Shown: piece after piece, positions 52,417-60,865 of the stretch | Position numbering within the stretch: position 1 is the stretch's first letter | Layout: each line of letters opens with the position of its first letter | DNA from: SIG603 sp964370635 | GTDB lineage: Bacteria; Bacillota; Clostridia; Oscillospirales; Acutalibacteraceae | Assembly: GCA_964370635.1 (NCBI GenBank) | Contig: CAYJJU010000005.1 | Location: forward strand, 56,197-120,196 | Length of the DNA stretch: 64,000 nt | Reading direction: 5' to 3' | Notes under the pieces: generated by a model | What the model was told of the DNA's origin: nothing | Database searches by the model: none | What the model saw: only the letters and a program-made list of their open reading frames with translations | Translations under genes and position numbers: made by a program

Positions 52417-52459
52417 GAGGATGTGACGAAATTAAAATTTCGTCACATCCTCTTTTTTT
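52417..52459 (+). terminator. Terminator of the marR-ABC operon
   Basis: Perfect 17-bp arms (52417-52433 and 52436-52452) followed by T7 to 52459. The T-run meets the 3' end of the convergent tRNA gene. Confidence 0.9.
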
Positions 52460-52535
52460 GGTGGGCGATAACGGACTTGAACCGCTGACCCCCTGCACGT
52501 CAAGCAGGTGCTCTAGCCAGCTGAGCTAATCGCCC
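52459..52535 (-). tRNA. tRNA-Val (anticodon GAC), CCA encoded
   Basis: Minus strand, 77 bases including an encoded CCA. Acceptor stem GGGCGAT/ATCGCCC, D-arm with TAGCTCAGCTGGCTAGAGC, and an anticodon stem CCTGC/GCAGG with loop TTGACGT, giving anticodon GAC. T-arm contains GGTTCAAGTCC. All arms pair, so the gene looks functional. Confidence 0.95.
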
Positions 52536-52604
52536 ATATAAGGCGGTAATTTTTAACCGCCTATATATTTTACAACATTTTACATATGTTTGTCAAGAAA
52601 AATA

Positions 52605-53753
52605 TCACCACTCGGCAATACTTCCGTCTTCGTGGCGCCAGATTGGATTTTTCCAGTTGTGTGAAACTTTTGCCGCATTTAAGACAACTTCCTTGTTTAT
52701 GTCTATTCCTATTCCGGGAAGTGTAGGCAGTTTTGCAAAACCGTCAACAAACTTGAAATCCTCTTTGTTATTTATGTAATCAAGCACTCCGCCTGTCACG
52801 TTGTAGTGAATTCCTATGCTTTGCTCTTGAATAAACGCATTGTAAGAGCTTGCGTCTATCTGCAAACAGCAGGCAAGCGCTATTGGTCCTAGTGGGCAAT
52901 GTGGGGCAAGTGCCACGTCGTACGCCTCTGCCATTGTTGCAATTTTCTTGACTTCGGTAATTCCGCCGGCGTGGGATAAATCAGGCTGTACTATATCCAC
53001 ATATCCGCCTTGCAAAAGCCTTTTAAATTCCCAGCGAGAAAACATTCTTTCGCCTGTGGCTATGGGTATGTTGCATACCCTTGCGACATCGGCAAAGCTT
53101 TCCATATTGTCGCAAAGTATAGGCTCTTCTATAAACATAAGGTCAAATTCCTCTAGTTTTTTTGCCAAAACTTTCGCCATTGGTTTATGCACTCTGCCGT
53201 GAAAATCTATTGCTATGCCAAAATCTCTGCCCATTTTTTCACGAACAGCACCGACACGCTCTAGCACCTTGTCTATTTTTGCATGGCTGTCCACTATTTG
53301 TAGCTCCTCTGTCGCATTCATTTTGACAGATTTAAAGCCCTCTTCCCGCCTTTGAAGCGCATGAGAAACCACGTCGTCGGGCCTGTCGCCTGCAATCCAT
53401 GCATATACACGCATCTTGTCACGGCAAGCGCCACCCATTAGGTCGTATACGGGCGCATTATAAAATTTTCCCTTTATGTCCCAAAGCGCTTGGTCTATGC
53501 CCGATATCGCACTCATTACCACACCGCCACCACGGTAAAATCCGCCACGATACATTTTTTGCCATAAGTCCTCTATCCTCATGGGGTCTTCGCCGATTAG
53601 CAAATCTTTTAGCTCCTCTACACAAGTGGCAACCGTCTTTGCCTTGCCCTCAAGCACGGGTTCGCCCCAGCCTGTGATGCCTGCATCTGTTTCAATTTCA
53701 ACAAAGCACCATCTTGGCGCAACTAAATATGTCGTAATATTAGTAATTTTCAT
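52605..53753 (-). CDS. dgoD: D-galactonate dehydratase
   Basis: 382 residues, very similar in motif and length to E. coli DgoD. GWGEPVLEGKAKTV, GIDQALWDIKGK, IDFHGRVHKPMAKVL and FIEEP (metal ligands), GERMFSRWEFKRLL, QPDLSHAGGITE and APHCPLGPIAL are all present. It dehydrates D-galactonate to 2-keto-3-deoxygalactonate in the enolase superfamily manner. Last gene of the sugar-acid operon; overlaps the aldolase gene by 14 bases. Confidence 0.93.
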   Translation of the reverse strand: MKITNITTYLVAPRWCFVEIETDAGITGWGEPVLEGKAKTVATCVEELKDLLIGEDPMRIEDLWQKMYRGGFYRGGGVVMSAISGIDQALWDIKGKFYNAPVYDLMGGACRDKMRVYAWIAGDRPDDVVSHALQRREEGFKSVKMNATEELQIVDSHAKIDKVLERVGAVREKMGRDFGIAIDFHGRVHKPMAKVLAKKLEEFDLMFIEEPILCDNMESFADVARVCNIPIATGERMFSRWEFKRLLQGGYVDIVQPDLSHAGGITEVKKIATMAEAYDVALAPHCPLGPIALACCLQIDASSYNAFIQEQSIGIHYNVTGGVLDYINNKEDFKFVDGFAKLPTLPGIGIDINKEVVLNAAKVSHNWKNPIWRHEDGSIAEW

Positions 53754-54372
53754 AAAATTTCACCTTTTCCGTAAATTTCTTTACTCGCTCTGCGGCCTTT
53801 TTTAGGTCGCCGTTTTTTATGAACTCTTTAGGCAGTAATGCTCCGCCAACGCCTATGCCTTTGTATCCGCTTTTCATGAATATATCGGCGTTTTCAAGAG
53901 TGACTCCGCCCACAGCAAGGTAGTCTGTCGTCTCAAACGGGCCTTTTAGCGCCTTGATATATCCCGCGGGCAATTCCCCTGCAGGAAACAGTTTTAATAT
54001 GTCAAATCCATATTTTAAGCATGTTCCGACATCACTCGGTGTCATTACCCCCGGCAAAAGCTTTATTTTATTTTCCTTGCAGTAATTTAAAACATCTTCG
54101 TCTACATTTGGTGTAAGCATAAAATCGGCTCCGGCATTCACGGCATCTCTTGCCTTTTCAGGACTTAATACCGTGCCTGCCCCTATTTGAGCTTTGCCTC
54201 CAAAGTGGTTTTTTAAGGTTTCTATCTGTTTTAGTGCATTATCGGAATTAAGTGTGATTTCAAGCGCCGTAATTCCGCCCTGTACGCAGGCATTAGCATA
54301 AAACAACAAGTCTTCATCAGGCACATTCCGCATTATTGCAATGACGGGACTTTCTCTTACTATCTCTCTCAT
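53740..54372 (-). CDS. KDPG/KDPGal aldolase
   Basis: 210 residues, class I aldolase of the KDPG family. The catalytic Glu is in ITALEITLNS and the Schiff-base Lys in FDILKLFPAGE. It splits 2-keto-3-deoxy-6-phospho-galactonate or -gluconate into pyruvate and glyceraldehyde-3-phosphate. Here it fits the D-galactonate route with dgoD and the KDG-type kinase. ATG start nine bases after the kinase gene. Confidence 0.92.
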   Translation of the reverse strand: MREIVRESPVIAIMRNVPDEDLLFYANACVQGGITALEITLNSDNALKQIETLKNHFGGKAQIGAGTVLSPEKARDAVNAGADFMLTPNVDEDVLNYCKENKIKLLPGVMTPSDVGTCLKYGFDILKLFPAGELPAGYIKALKGPFETTDYLAVGGVTLENADIFMKSGYKGIGVGGALLPKEFIKNGDLKKAAERVKKFTEKVKFYENY

Positions 54373-54381
54373 AAGCTGTCC

Positions 54382-55329
54382 TTATCTATAAATTATTTTT
54401 TCTCCCGAAAGTATATTGTCAAGTTCTTTTTTGGTAAGATAACCCTCTATGTCGCCGAAAGTTTCTGTCGCTTTTGCGCCAAGTACCGCCCCCCAGTGGC
54501 CTGCCTCCTCTACCGATTTTCCTTCAAGCAGTGCCGCAATAAATCCCGAGCCAAAGGCGTCTCCTGCACCCACGGTGTCAACACAGTTGCATGGGTAAGG
54601 CGCTATGTGTGAACATTTTTCACGACTTGCAACAAACACACCGTTCCCGCCGTCTTTAACCGCTATATAATTTGTTTCTTTAGAATTAAAAATCTTCTCG
54701 CAAAGCTCTTTTTCATCGCTTGTTCCAAAGATAATTTCGCCCTCGTCTTTTCCTGTAAGCACAAAATCCGCCATGGACATGAGCTCTATCATCATAGGCC
54801 TAAAGTCGGTGTCCTTCCAAAGTTTTAGCCTTATATTTGGGTCAAAGCTCACCTTTGCGCCGTGTTTTTTCGCAAGTTTTACCGCATGAAACACGGTTTC
54901 TTTACAGCTTTCACTTAAGACAGGAGTTATGCCCGACACATGAAATAAATCTATGTCACGAAAAAGCTCTTCCGGAATTATGTCGGGTGTCATTGTAGAC
55001 GCCGCCGAGCCTGCCCTGTAGTAATTCACCTTAGTTTCATTTTGAGGGCTAGTCTGCTTTACCATGAGGCCTGTCGGATAATTTTCGTCGGTCATGAGGT
55101 ATTTTGTGTTTACGCCCTCGGCTGAAATTTCACGTCTTATATACTCGCCAAACTCGTCGTCGCCCACTTTTGATATAAAGTAAACGTCAAAACCAAGTTT
55201 GCTAAGCCCTATTGCACAGTTACTTTCCGCCCCTGCAAGCTTTAGGGTAAAATCCCTCACATAGCGCAGTTTGCCGTGCTCCTTAGGCGCAAGCGTCGTC
55301 ATGGATTCACCCATGGTAACAATTTTCAT
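54382..55329 (-). CDS. 2-keto-3-deoxygluconate/galactonate kinase (PfkB family)
   Basis: 315 residues. PfkB signatures: N-terminal LAGAESNCAIGLSKLG and C-terminal VDTVGAGDAFGSGFIA with the catalytic Asp in GAGDA. The start MKIVTMGESMTTLAP is KDG-kinase-like. With dgoD and the aldolase it completes galactonate conversion. A RAYT transposase gene lies directly upstream in the operon. Confidence 0.87.
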   Translation of the reverse strand: MKIVTMGESMTTLAPKEHGKLRYVRDFTLKLAGAESNCAIGLSKLGFDVYFISKVGDDEFGEYIRREISAEGVNTKYLMTDENYPTGLMVKQTSPQNETKVNYYRAGSAASTMTPDIIPEELFRDIDLFHVSGITPVLSESCKETVFHAVKLAKKHGAKVSFDPNIRLKLWKDTDFRPMMIELMSMADFVLTGKDEGEIIFGTSDEKELCEKIFNSKETNYIAVKDGGNGVFVASREKCSHIAPYPCNCVDTVGAGDAFGSGFIAALLEGKSVEEAGHWGAVLGAKATETFGDIEGYLTKKELDNILSGEKIIYR

Positions 55330-55340
55330 ATTTTAATCTC

Positions 55341-55838
55341 CTAACTTTTTTGAAAATAAGTGTCCTCTTCCCATTTTACTGGGTTTGTGTCAATGTATTT
55401 CCAAATTTTTTGATATTCTCGTTCATCTCTAATTACACGGTCATGGTATGAACGCTGCCAAATGTTTTGCACTGTATTTTTACTTACAAACCTCTTGTAA
55501 GTAGATATTAAACTAGGCAATATAGCATTTGTAGGGGACGGCGTCCTCGACGTCCCTCCAGCGCTTTCAATATGCAAGATAAAATGTATATGATTTGGCA
55601 TAATAACATATTTTGCCAAATAAATATTTTCATAAAAATCACAAACTTGAATGAGCGTGCTTTCGGCGATATTTCCAAGTTTTGACAATTTAAACTGAGG
55701 TGCGTCGAGGACGCCGCACCCTACAACACCACCAAGAATGCACTTTTTATCATGAGTGCAAATAGTTATAAAATATGCTCCACTTTGACTGTAATCATAA
55801 TTTTCTAGTCTATTTCTCTTACGTTTTGGAGCTTGCAT
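55341..55838 (-). CDS. REP-associated tyrosine transposase (RAYT, Y1 HUH family)
   Basis: 165 residues from the ATG with AAGGAG upstream. The HUH pair lies in VIMPNHIHFIL (His83, His85), and the candidate catalytic Tyr is in REYQKIWKYIDTNPVKW (Tyr142 or Tyr148). RAYTs are single-copy IS200/IS605-related enzymes thought to move GTAG-headed palindromes. Two such palindromes (55531-55557 plus, 55697-55724 minus) lie inside the frame and encode residues ~94-103 and ~39-48. It sits inside a sugar operon, between fructokinase and KDG kinase. Confidence 0.9.
   Translation of the reverse strand: MQAPKRKRNRLENYDYSQSGAYFITICTHDKKCILGGVVGCGVLDAPQFKLSKLGNIAESTLIQVCDFYENIYLAKYVIMPNHIHFILHIESAGGTSRTPSPTNAILPSLISTYKRFVSKNTVQNIWQRSYHDRVIRDEREYQKIWKYIDTNPVKWEEDTYFQKS
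55531..55557 (+). repeat. GTAG hairpin inside the RAYT gene (copy 1)
   Basis: GTAG at 55531-55534 followed by a hairpin with outer arms GGGAC and GTCCC around the core GCGTCCTCGACG. It encodes RAYT residues ~94-103 in the opposite strand. Confidence 0.8.
55697..55724 (-). repeat. GTAG hairpin inside the RAYT gene (copy 2)
   Basis: Minus-strand GTAG (55724-55721) followed by arms GGTGC and GCACC around the same core GCGTCCTCGACG as copy 1. The arms differ from copy 1 but still pair. It is inverted relative to copy 1 and encodes RAYT residues ~39-48. Confidence 0.8.
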
Positions 55839-55863
55839 AAATTTCTCCTTCCCACTGCGACTC

Positions 55864-56835
55864 TCAACTTTCAACTAAAGAAACCTCCGCCCTCACGGCT
55901 TCAATTTCGCTCATGTTAACAAGTGCGGGTATTGCTCCTTTTTTTGTTGCGCAGGCTGAGCCTGCGGCGTTTGCGCAGTCGGCAAAATCTTCTACATCCT
56001 CTTTTGAAAGCTCGTCTATGCCCTTGCCGCTTAGTACAAGTTTTGATAAAAATGTTCCGAAAAAGCTGTCGCCTGAGCCCGTTGTGTCCACAACTTTTAC
56101 GTCATATGTCGCTTTTTTTACAGAGTAATCCTTAGTAAAAACTTCACAGCCCTTAGGCCCCATGGTGCAAATTACTATTTTAATTCCCTGAGATAATAAT
56201 GCTTTTGCGCCATCTTCTATGCTTTCACAGCCTGTAATTAGCACAATCTCTTCGTCCGATACCTTTATAATATCTGATTTAGAAATTAAGGATTTCATTT
56301 CCGCCACGCCTTTTTCCTCGCTCTCCCATAGAGGAGGCCTCCAGTTTGGGTCGTAGGCCGTGATAACATTATTCTCTTTTGCAAAATTAACGGCAAATTG
56401 CACGGCAGATTTTGAGGGCTCGTTTGTAAGAAGCAAAGAGCCATAGCAAAATAGCTTTGCATTTTTAAGCGCCTCTTTATTAATTTCTTCTTTAGTTATT
56501 TGGGTGTCTGATCCCGGATTTCTGTAAAAGCTGAAGTCTCTGTCGCCTGTTTCAGACAGTGCAACGAAGGCAAGGCTGGTTTTTGCGGTGTCGTCAAGTA
56601 AGAGGTTGTCTGTGCCGACGCCGTTTTCTTTTAGGCAGTCCTTTAAAAACAGGCCGAACATGTCGTTTCCAACTTTTCCAAAAAACTCGGTGTCCACCCC
56701 AAGTCTTGTGCACTGCACCGCAACATTGGCAGGCGCTCCGCCAGGATTTCTAGCAAAAAGCGGTGCTCCGCCCTCGCTTACTCCATTTGGTGTAAAATCA
56801 ATAAGTACTTCTCCCATGCAAATTATATCGCTCAT
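55864..56835 (-). CDS. Fructokinase-like sugar kinase (PfkB family)
   Basis: 323 residues. Signatures NPGGAPANVAVQCTRLG near the N-terminus and VVDTTGSGDSFFGTFL with the catalytic Asp near the C-terminus. ICMGEVLIDFTP and ITAYDPNWRPPLW resemble bacterial fructokinases. The final residues and the TGA stop codon are encoded by a heptamer repeat (GTTGAAAGTTGA). ATG start with AAAAGGAG upstream. Confidence 0.85.
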   Translation of the reverse strand: MSDIICMGEVLIDFTPNGVSEGGAPLFARNPGGAPANVAVQCTRLGVDTEFFGKVGNDMFGLFLKDCLKENGVGTDNLLLDDTAKTSLAFVALSETGDRDFSFYRNPGSDTQITKEEINKEALKNAKLFCYGSLLLTNEPSKSAVQFAVNFAKENNVITAYDPNWRPPLWESEEKGVAEMKSLISKSDIIKVSDEEIVLITGCESIEDGAKALLSQGIKIVICTMGPKGCEVFTKDYSVKKATYDVKVVDTTGSGDSFFGTFLSKLVLSGKGIDELSKEDVEDFADCANAAGSACATKKGAIPALVNMSEIEAVRAEVSLVES

Positions 56836-56882
56836 TTTAATAACTCCTTTTAATTCTAATTTAATCGCTTTAGCGATGCCTT

Positions 56883-56934
56883 AACTTTTCACTCTTCACT
56901 TTTCACTCTTCACTCCACGTGTTTTGCACGTGGC
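56883..56934. repeat. Heptamer array with a CACGTG palindrome
   Basis: Heptamers CACTCTTCACTTTTCACTC (~56890-56908) next to the palindrome CCACGTGTTTTGCACGTGG (56915-56933). The block ends one base before the complement of the fucosidase stop codon. Confidence 0.75.
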
Positions 56935-58416
56935 TTAATCTATCGTCAGTTTTATACAAACCGGTGATTTTTGGTCTATTCCTTTTGCCGATACTTTTAG
57001 GCAGTCGTCTAAAAGTTCATATTCGCAAGTGTCGACGCCTAGAATTTCAACATTTTTTATTATGGCATTAAACTTTCTGTTTTTCTTCCCTAGGCTGTAA
57101 ATTTTCACCTCGCCGCTTTTTGGCCAGTGCATTGAAAACACAAATAAATTATTCGGCTTAAATGTAAATCTAAAATCCTCTTCCTTATATTCTCCACGGT
57201 TTAAGTCGGTAAAATGTCCCTCTTCTAAAACAGTTGGGCCTTCGCCGTATCTTTTCCAGTGCGTGGTTTCGTAAATTCCCTCGCCGTTTATTTTAAGCCA
57301 CTTTCCTACTTCTTTTAAGATATGTTTGTCTTCCTCTGGGATGGTTCCGTCTGCCATAGGCCCTACATTTAGCAGTAAAGAGCCGTTTTTGCTCACAACA
57401 TCCACCAAGTCGCAAATTATTTCGTGCGCCTGTTTGTAGTCGTTGCCTACTGTATAACCCCAAGAATTTTTTGCAACAGAGGTATCATTTTGCCAGTAAG
57501 TAGGGGAAATGTCGCTGAGTTGTCCTCTTTCAATGTCCCTTATTCCGCTTTGATACATAAATGCGTCGTTTTTGAAGTTTATTGCGACTTCCTCGCCCCA
57601 CTCAAGCGCCCTGTTGTAGTAATAGGCGGCAAATTTTTTAAGGTAGGGTTTCATGCTTTCTACCTGTATCCACCAGTCAAAGTAAATCACCTTAGGTTTA
57701 TAATTATCCACAAGCTCACAGCATCTTACAAGCCAGTCTTTCATGAAGAAATCGTCGACTTCAAAGCCGGAAACATTTTCTTGTCCGCCCTCGGGGAACG
57801 GCTCTTTTACCGACGGCCAGTATAAGTCGCCGTGCTCAGGCTCTTTTTTCATGTCGCTTTCAAACTCTCTCATGCCTGCCATGAACCAGTAGTGCTCTAT
57901 CCTGTGGGTTGAGGCCGTAAGCACCATGTCTTTTTTCTCTATTTCTGCTTTTAATAGGCCTAAAATATCCCTTTTTGGCCCCATTTTTGATGCGCACCAG
58001 CCTGATATATCGCTGTGATACATTTGAAATCCGTCGTGATGCTCTGCGACCGGCATAATAAATTTTGCGCCTGCCTCATAAAATAAATCCGCCCATTCTT
58101 TTGCGTCAAAATTTTCCGCCGTGAACATGGGTATAAAGTCACGATAGCCAAAATCTTTGTGCTCGCCATAGGTTTTTATATGGTGTGAAAACTCGGGCAA
58201 GTCCTTTTTATACATGTTTCTCGGATACCATTCATTGCCAAAGGCAGGCACTGCGTAGGCACCCCAGTGAATGAAAATTCCAAATTTAGACTTTTTGTAC
58301 CAGTCGGGCACTTTGTGATAGGCAAGGCTCTCCCAATTATCTTTGTATGTGCCCCCGATTATGTACTCTTCAATCCTTTTTACTTCCTGCAAAATTTGCT
58401 CTTTAGTCATGCTCAT
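56935..58416 (-). CDS. Alpha-L-fucosidase (GH29), cytoplasmic
   Basis: 493 residues. GH29 motifs: FGIFIHWGAYAVPAFGNEWY (~45-64), AEHHDGFQMY (~125-134) and the nucleophile Asp247 in VIYFDWW. There is no signal peptide or anchor, so it would act on imported fucosides. The start ATG overlaps the stop of the upstream sulfatase-maturase gene by four bases (ATGA), indicating coupled translation. GH29 enzymes vary in aglycone, and the substrate is not fixed by sequence. Confidence 0.9.
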   Translation of the reverse strand: MSMTKEQILQEVKRIEEYIIGGTYKDNWESLAYHKVPDWYKKSKFGIFIHWGAYAVPAFGNEWYPRNMYKKDLPEFSHHIKTYGEHKDFGYRDFIPMFTAENFDAKEWADLFYEAGAKFIMPVAEHHDGFQMYHSDISGWCASKMGPKRDILGLLKAEIEKKDMVLTASTHRIEHYWFMAGMREFESDMKKEPEHGDLYWPSVKEPFPEGGQENVSGFEVDDFFMKDWLVRCCELVDNYKPKVIYFDWWIQVESMKPYLKKFAAYYYNRALEWGEEVAINFKNDAFMYQSGIRDIERGQLSDISPTYWQNDTSVAKNSWGYTVGNDYKQAHEIICDLVDVVSKNGSLLLNVGPMADGTIPEEDKHILKEVGKWLKINGEGIYETTHWKRYGEGPTVLEEGHFTDLNRGEYKEEDFRFTFKPNNLFVFSMHWPKSGEVKIYSLGKKNRKFNAIIKNVEILGVDTCEYELLDDCLKVSAKGIDQKSPVCIKLTID

Positions 58417-59537
58417 TGTTTCATTCCTCCCATTGAAATTAATTTTGCCGTCTGTTGTAATCTACTTAAACTGTGAGAGAAAAATTTCTCGTATCCCTCG
58501 CACAGTAAATTAAGCTGTCTTTGCCCGCCCTTTAAAAGTGGTTCACAGTAGCGTTTGCAACCTCCCCTACAAATTCCACCGAATTTACAGGCTCTGCACT
58601 TATCGTTAAATTTTAAGGAGTCCTCTACAAATTTAAGCTGTTTTCTTTTTTCGTTAATCTCATTAAAGTCGACTTCGTTAATATTCCCCAGCTTAAACTC
58701 GTCCAAAACGTAAAAATCACATGGGTAGCACTGCCCGTCCGCTTCAATTATGTGTTGCATTGAGCACACACCGCTCATGCCGCAGGACTCGGGAGGGTAG
58801 CCCAAAATCATTTCTATATAATTTTCAAATTGCCTTATATGAGGCGCCGTGCCGTTTAAAAAATCCCTGTGCCATAGGTCGAATAAATTGCATAAAAACG
58901 TGCCCCAGTCCCTTGCAGACAAGGTAAAGGGCAGCTTCTCCCCCTCTTTTCCAAAGGGCTGAAGACATGGGATAAACTGCAAATATTCAAATTTATTTTT
59001 CTTAAAAAAGTTGTAAACCGTCTGAATTTTTTTTGCCGTCATGGAATTTACAACCGTTAAGATATTAAAATCCACCTTATGCTTTTCTAATGTTTTTATG
59101 GCGGTCATAACTTTATTAAAAGAGCCTTTTCCATCCTCAAAAATTCTAAAGCTGTCATGACATTCCTTAGTCCCGTCTAGCGATATTCCCACAAGGAATT
59201 TATTTTCATAAAAAAACTGCGCCCACTCTTCGTCTATGACTATGCCATTTGTTTGAATTGCAAAGTTAATTTTTTGCGTCGGCTTCCTGTATTTTTCACA
59301 AAGTTTTATAAAATTTTTATAGTAATCAAGCCCTACTAAGGTAGGCTCTCCTCCTTGAAAGGCTATGGTAAGGGTATCTTTTGCAAAATCTGTCGCTTTT
59401 TTTACTAGGTTTTCCAAGCTGTCCGTGCTCATAAAGCCGTAATTTTGAACCTCTCTATTTTCTAAAGTATCAAAATAAAAGCAGTATTTACACCGCAAAT
59501 TGCAAAGCCCCGAGGCAGGTTTTATCATAATATTCAT
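58413..59537 (-). CDS. Anaerobic sulfatase-maturating enzyme (radical SAM/SPASM)
   Basis: 374 residues from the ATG with GGGGA upstream. Radical-SAM Cys motif CNLRCKYC (Cys12, 16, 19), IAFQGGEPTLVG, and a SPASM-type C-terminus rich in Cys (CGMSGVC, CYPCDF, CRACKFGGICRGGCKRYC). It turns a Cys or Ser of sulfatases into formylglycine. First gene of the operon. No sulfatase is encoded in the window, so the client lies elsewhere. Confidence 0.9.
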   Translation of the reverse strand: MNIMIKPASGLCNLRCKYCFYFDTLENREVQNYGFMSTDSLENLVKKATDFAKDTLTIAFQGGEPTLVGLDYYKNFIKLCEKYRKPTQKINFAIQTNGIVIDEEWAQFFYENKFLVGISLDGTKECHDSFRIFEDGKGSFNKVMTAIKTLEKHKVDFNILTVVNSMTAKKIQTVYNFFKKNKFEYLQFIPCLQPFGKEGEKLPFTLSARDWGTFLCNLFDLWHRDFLNGTAPHIRQFENYIEMILGYPPESCGMSGVCSMQHIIEADGQCYPCDFYVLDEFKLGNINEVDFNEINEKRKQLKFVEDSLKFNDKCRACKFGGICRGGCKRYCEPLLKGGQRQLNLLCEGYEKFFSHSLSRLQQTAKLISMGGMKQ

Positions 59538-59675
59538 AAATTTTTCCCCATAATATATATTTAATAAAATTTTACTCCTAAATAAGAAAATTTGCAAGAG
59601 TTTATTTTAATAATGCTAGACAATTTACATATAAATGATTATAATTATAGTAGATTAATGAAAAGGGGTTTTTAT

Positions 59676-60122
59676 ATGAATAATCACAATAATGACAATA
59701 ATTATAGCCAAGACCAAAATCAAGGCTACGAATATCAAAATTATCCACCACAAGACATGCCACCGCCAAACTATCCACCGCCAAACTATCCGCCACAAAA
59801 CATGCCGCCTTATCCGCCTATGGGATACATGAAACCACCTCAAGGCATGGCGATTGCAGGTTTAGTCTTAGGGATAGTAGGTGTTGTGTTTTCTTTTGCT
59901 TTTTACATAGGCCTGCCTTGCTCTATTTTGGCATTAATTTTTGGTGCCAAGGGAAGAAGTTCGGCAAGAAAATTTGGCATTCCCACAGGAAAAGGAACTG
60001 CCGGTGTAGTTTTAGGGATAATAGGCCTTATTTTGTCGATTATTTTCCTAATCTACGTAATTTGGGCAGTAAGCTTTGCCGTAGAAATGTATAGTACTTA
60101 TAACAGTTTTAACAACTGGTAA
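59676..60122 (+). CDS. DUF4190-type membrane protein with Pro/Asn/Tyr-rich tail
   Basis: 148 residues from the ATG with AAGGGG upstream. The first ~65 residues are low-complexity with repeated PPNYPP units; then come two membrane helices (~70-95 and ~117-140) in the small two-helix DUF4190 pattern (AIAGLVLGIVG, GVVLGIIGLI). Function unknown. The tail resembles the Asn/Gln-rich cytoplasmic tail of the HtrA protein in composition. Confidence 0.75.
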   Translation: MNNHNNDNNYSQDQNQGYEYQNYPPQDMPPPNYPPPNYPPQNMPPYPPMGYMKPPQGMAIAGLVLGIVGVVFSFAFYIGLPCSILALIFGAKGRSSARKFGIPTGKGTAGVVLGIIGLILSIIFLIYVIWAVSFAVEMYSTYNSFNNW

Positions 60123-60143
60123 ACTTAAATAAAGTGCAAAAAT

Positions 60144-60170
60144 TAGGGAGGGCGTGGAAGCCCTCCCCTA
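60144..60170 (-). repeat. GTAG-family hairpin, degenerate head
   Basis: Arms AGGGAGGGC and GCCCTCCCC pair; the head reads ATAG in place of GTAG. Related to the copies at 36915 and 63325. It lies between convergent genes and could also help terminate them. Confidence 0.65.
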
Positions 60171-60175
60171 TTATT

Positions 60176-60853
60176 TTAACTGCTTTTTTTCTTACTTGCG
60201 CCTGCTCTTTTAACAGGGAAAATCTCATAGCACTCGTCGGCTCTTTTTGCGACGTCCGGTGAGTGGGTTACTATTATGACGCATTTGTTTTGCTCGTGCG
60301 CAAGCTCACAAAAAATGTCCATGATATTCTCCTGTGTGTCGTAGTCTAAATTTCCTGTCGGCTCGTCGGCCAATATTACATCGGGGTCGTACGATAGGGT
60401 TCGTGCTATTGCAACACGTTGTTGCTCACCGCCCGAAATTTTTAGTATTTTTCTGTCATGCAAGGTAGGCGCAAGCTCCACTTGTGACAAAAGGCTATGC
60501 GCCCTGTCTGCCTTATTTTTGATGTCTTTTCCGCTTATATCCATTGAAAGCACTACATTTTCCTTTGCGCTTAGGTGAGGAAGCAGGTTGAAAGATTGAA
60601 ATATTACGCCTACATGCTTTGAACGATAGTCGTACTGATTTATTTTGCTGATGTCCATGTCTTTATAAAAAATCGTGCCCCCTGTCGGTGTGGTAAGCCC
60701 TGAAAGCATTGACAGCAGCGTGGTTTTGCCTGCACCTGATTTTCCTACTATTGCGTAGACTTTGCCCTTTTCAAAGGAAAAATTTACATCTTCTACAACA
60801 TTTTTAAATCCGTCATAGCTGTATCTTACATTATCAAGTTGAAATATATTCAT
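60176..60853 (-). CDS. ABC transporter ATPase (MacB/LolD type)
   Basis: 225 residues. Walker A GKSGAGKTT, signature ISGGEQQR and Walker B VILADEPTGNLD are all intact; the sequence between them is typical of the LolD/MacB class. It partners with the permease gene 12 bases upstream. ATG start. Confidence 0.94.
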   Translation of the reverse strand: MNIFQLDNVRYSYDGFKNVVEDVNFSFEKGKVYAIVGKSGAGKTTLLSMLSGLTTPTGGTIFYKDMDISKINQYDYRSKHVGVIFQSFNLLPHLSAKENVVLSMDISGKDIKNKADRAHSLLSQVELAPTLHDRKILKISGGEQQRVAIARTLSYDPDVILADEPTGNLDYDTQENIMDIFCELAHEQNKCVIIVTHSPDVAKRADECYEIFPVKRAGASKKKSS

Positions 60854-60865
60854 AATTTTTTCTCC

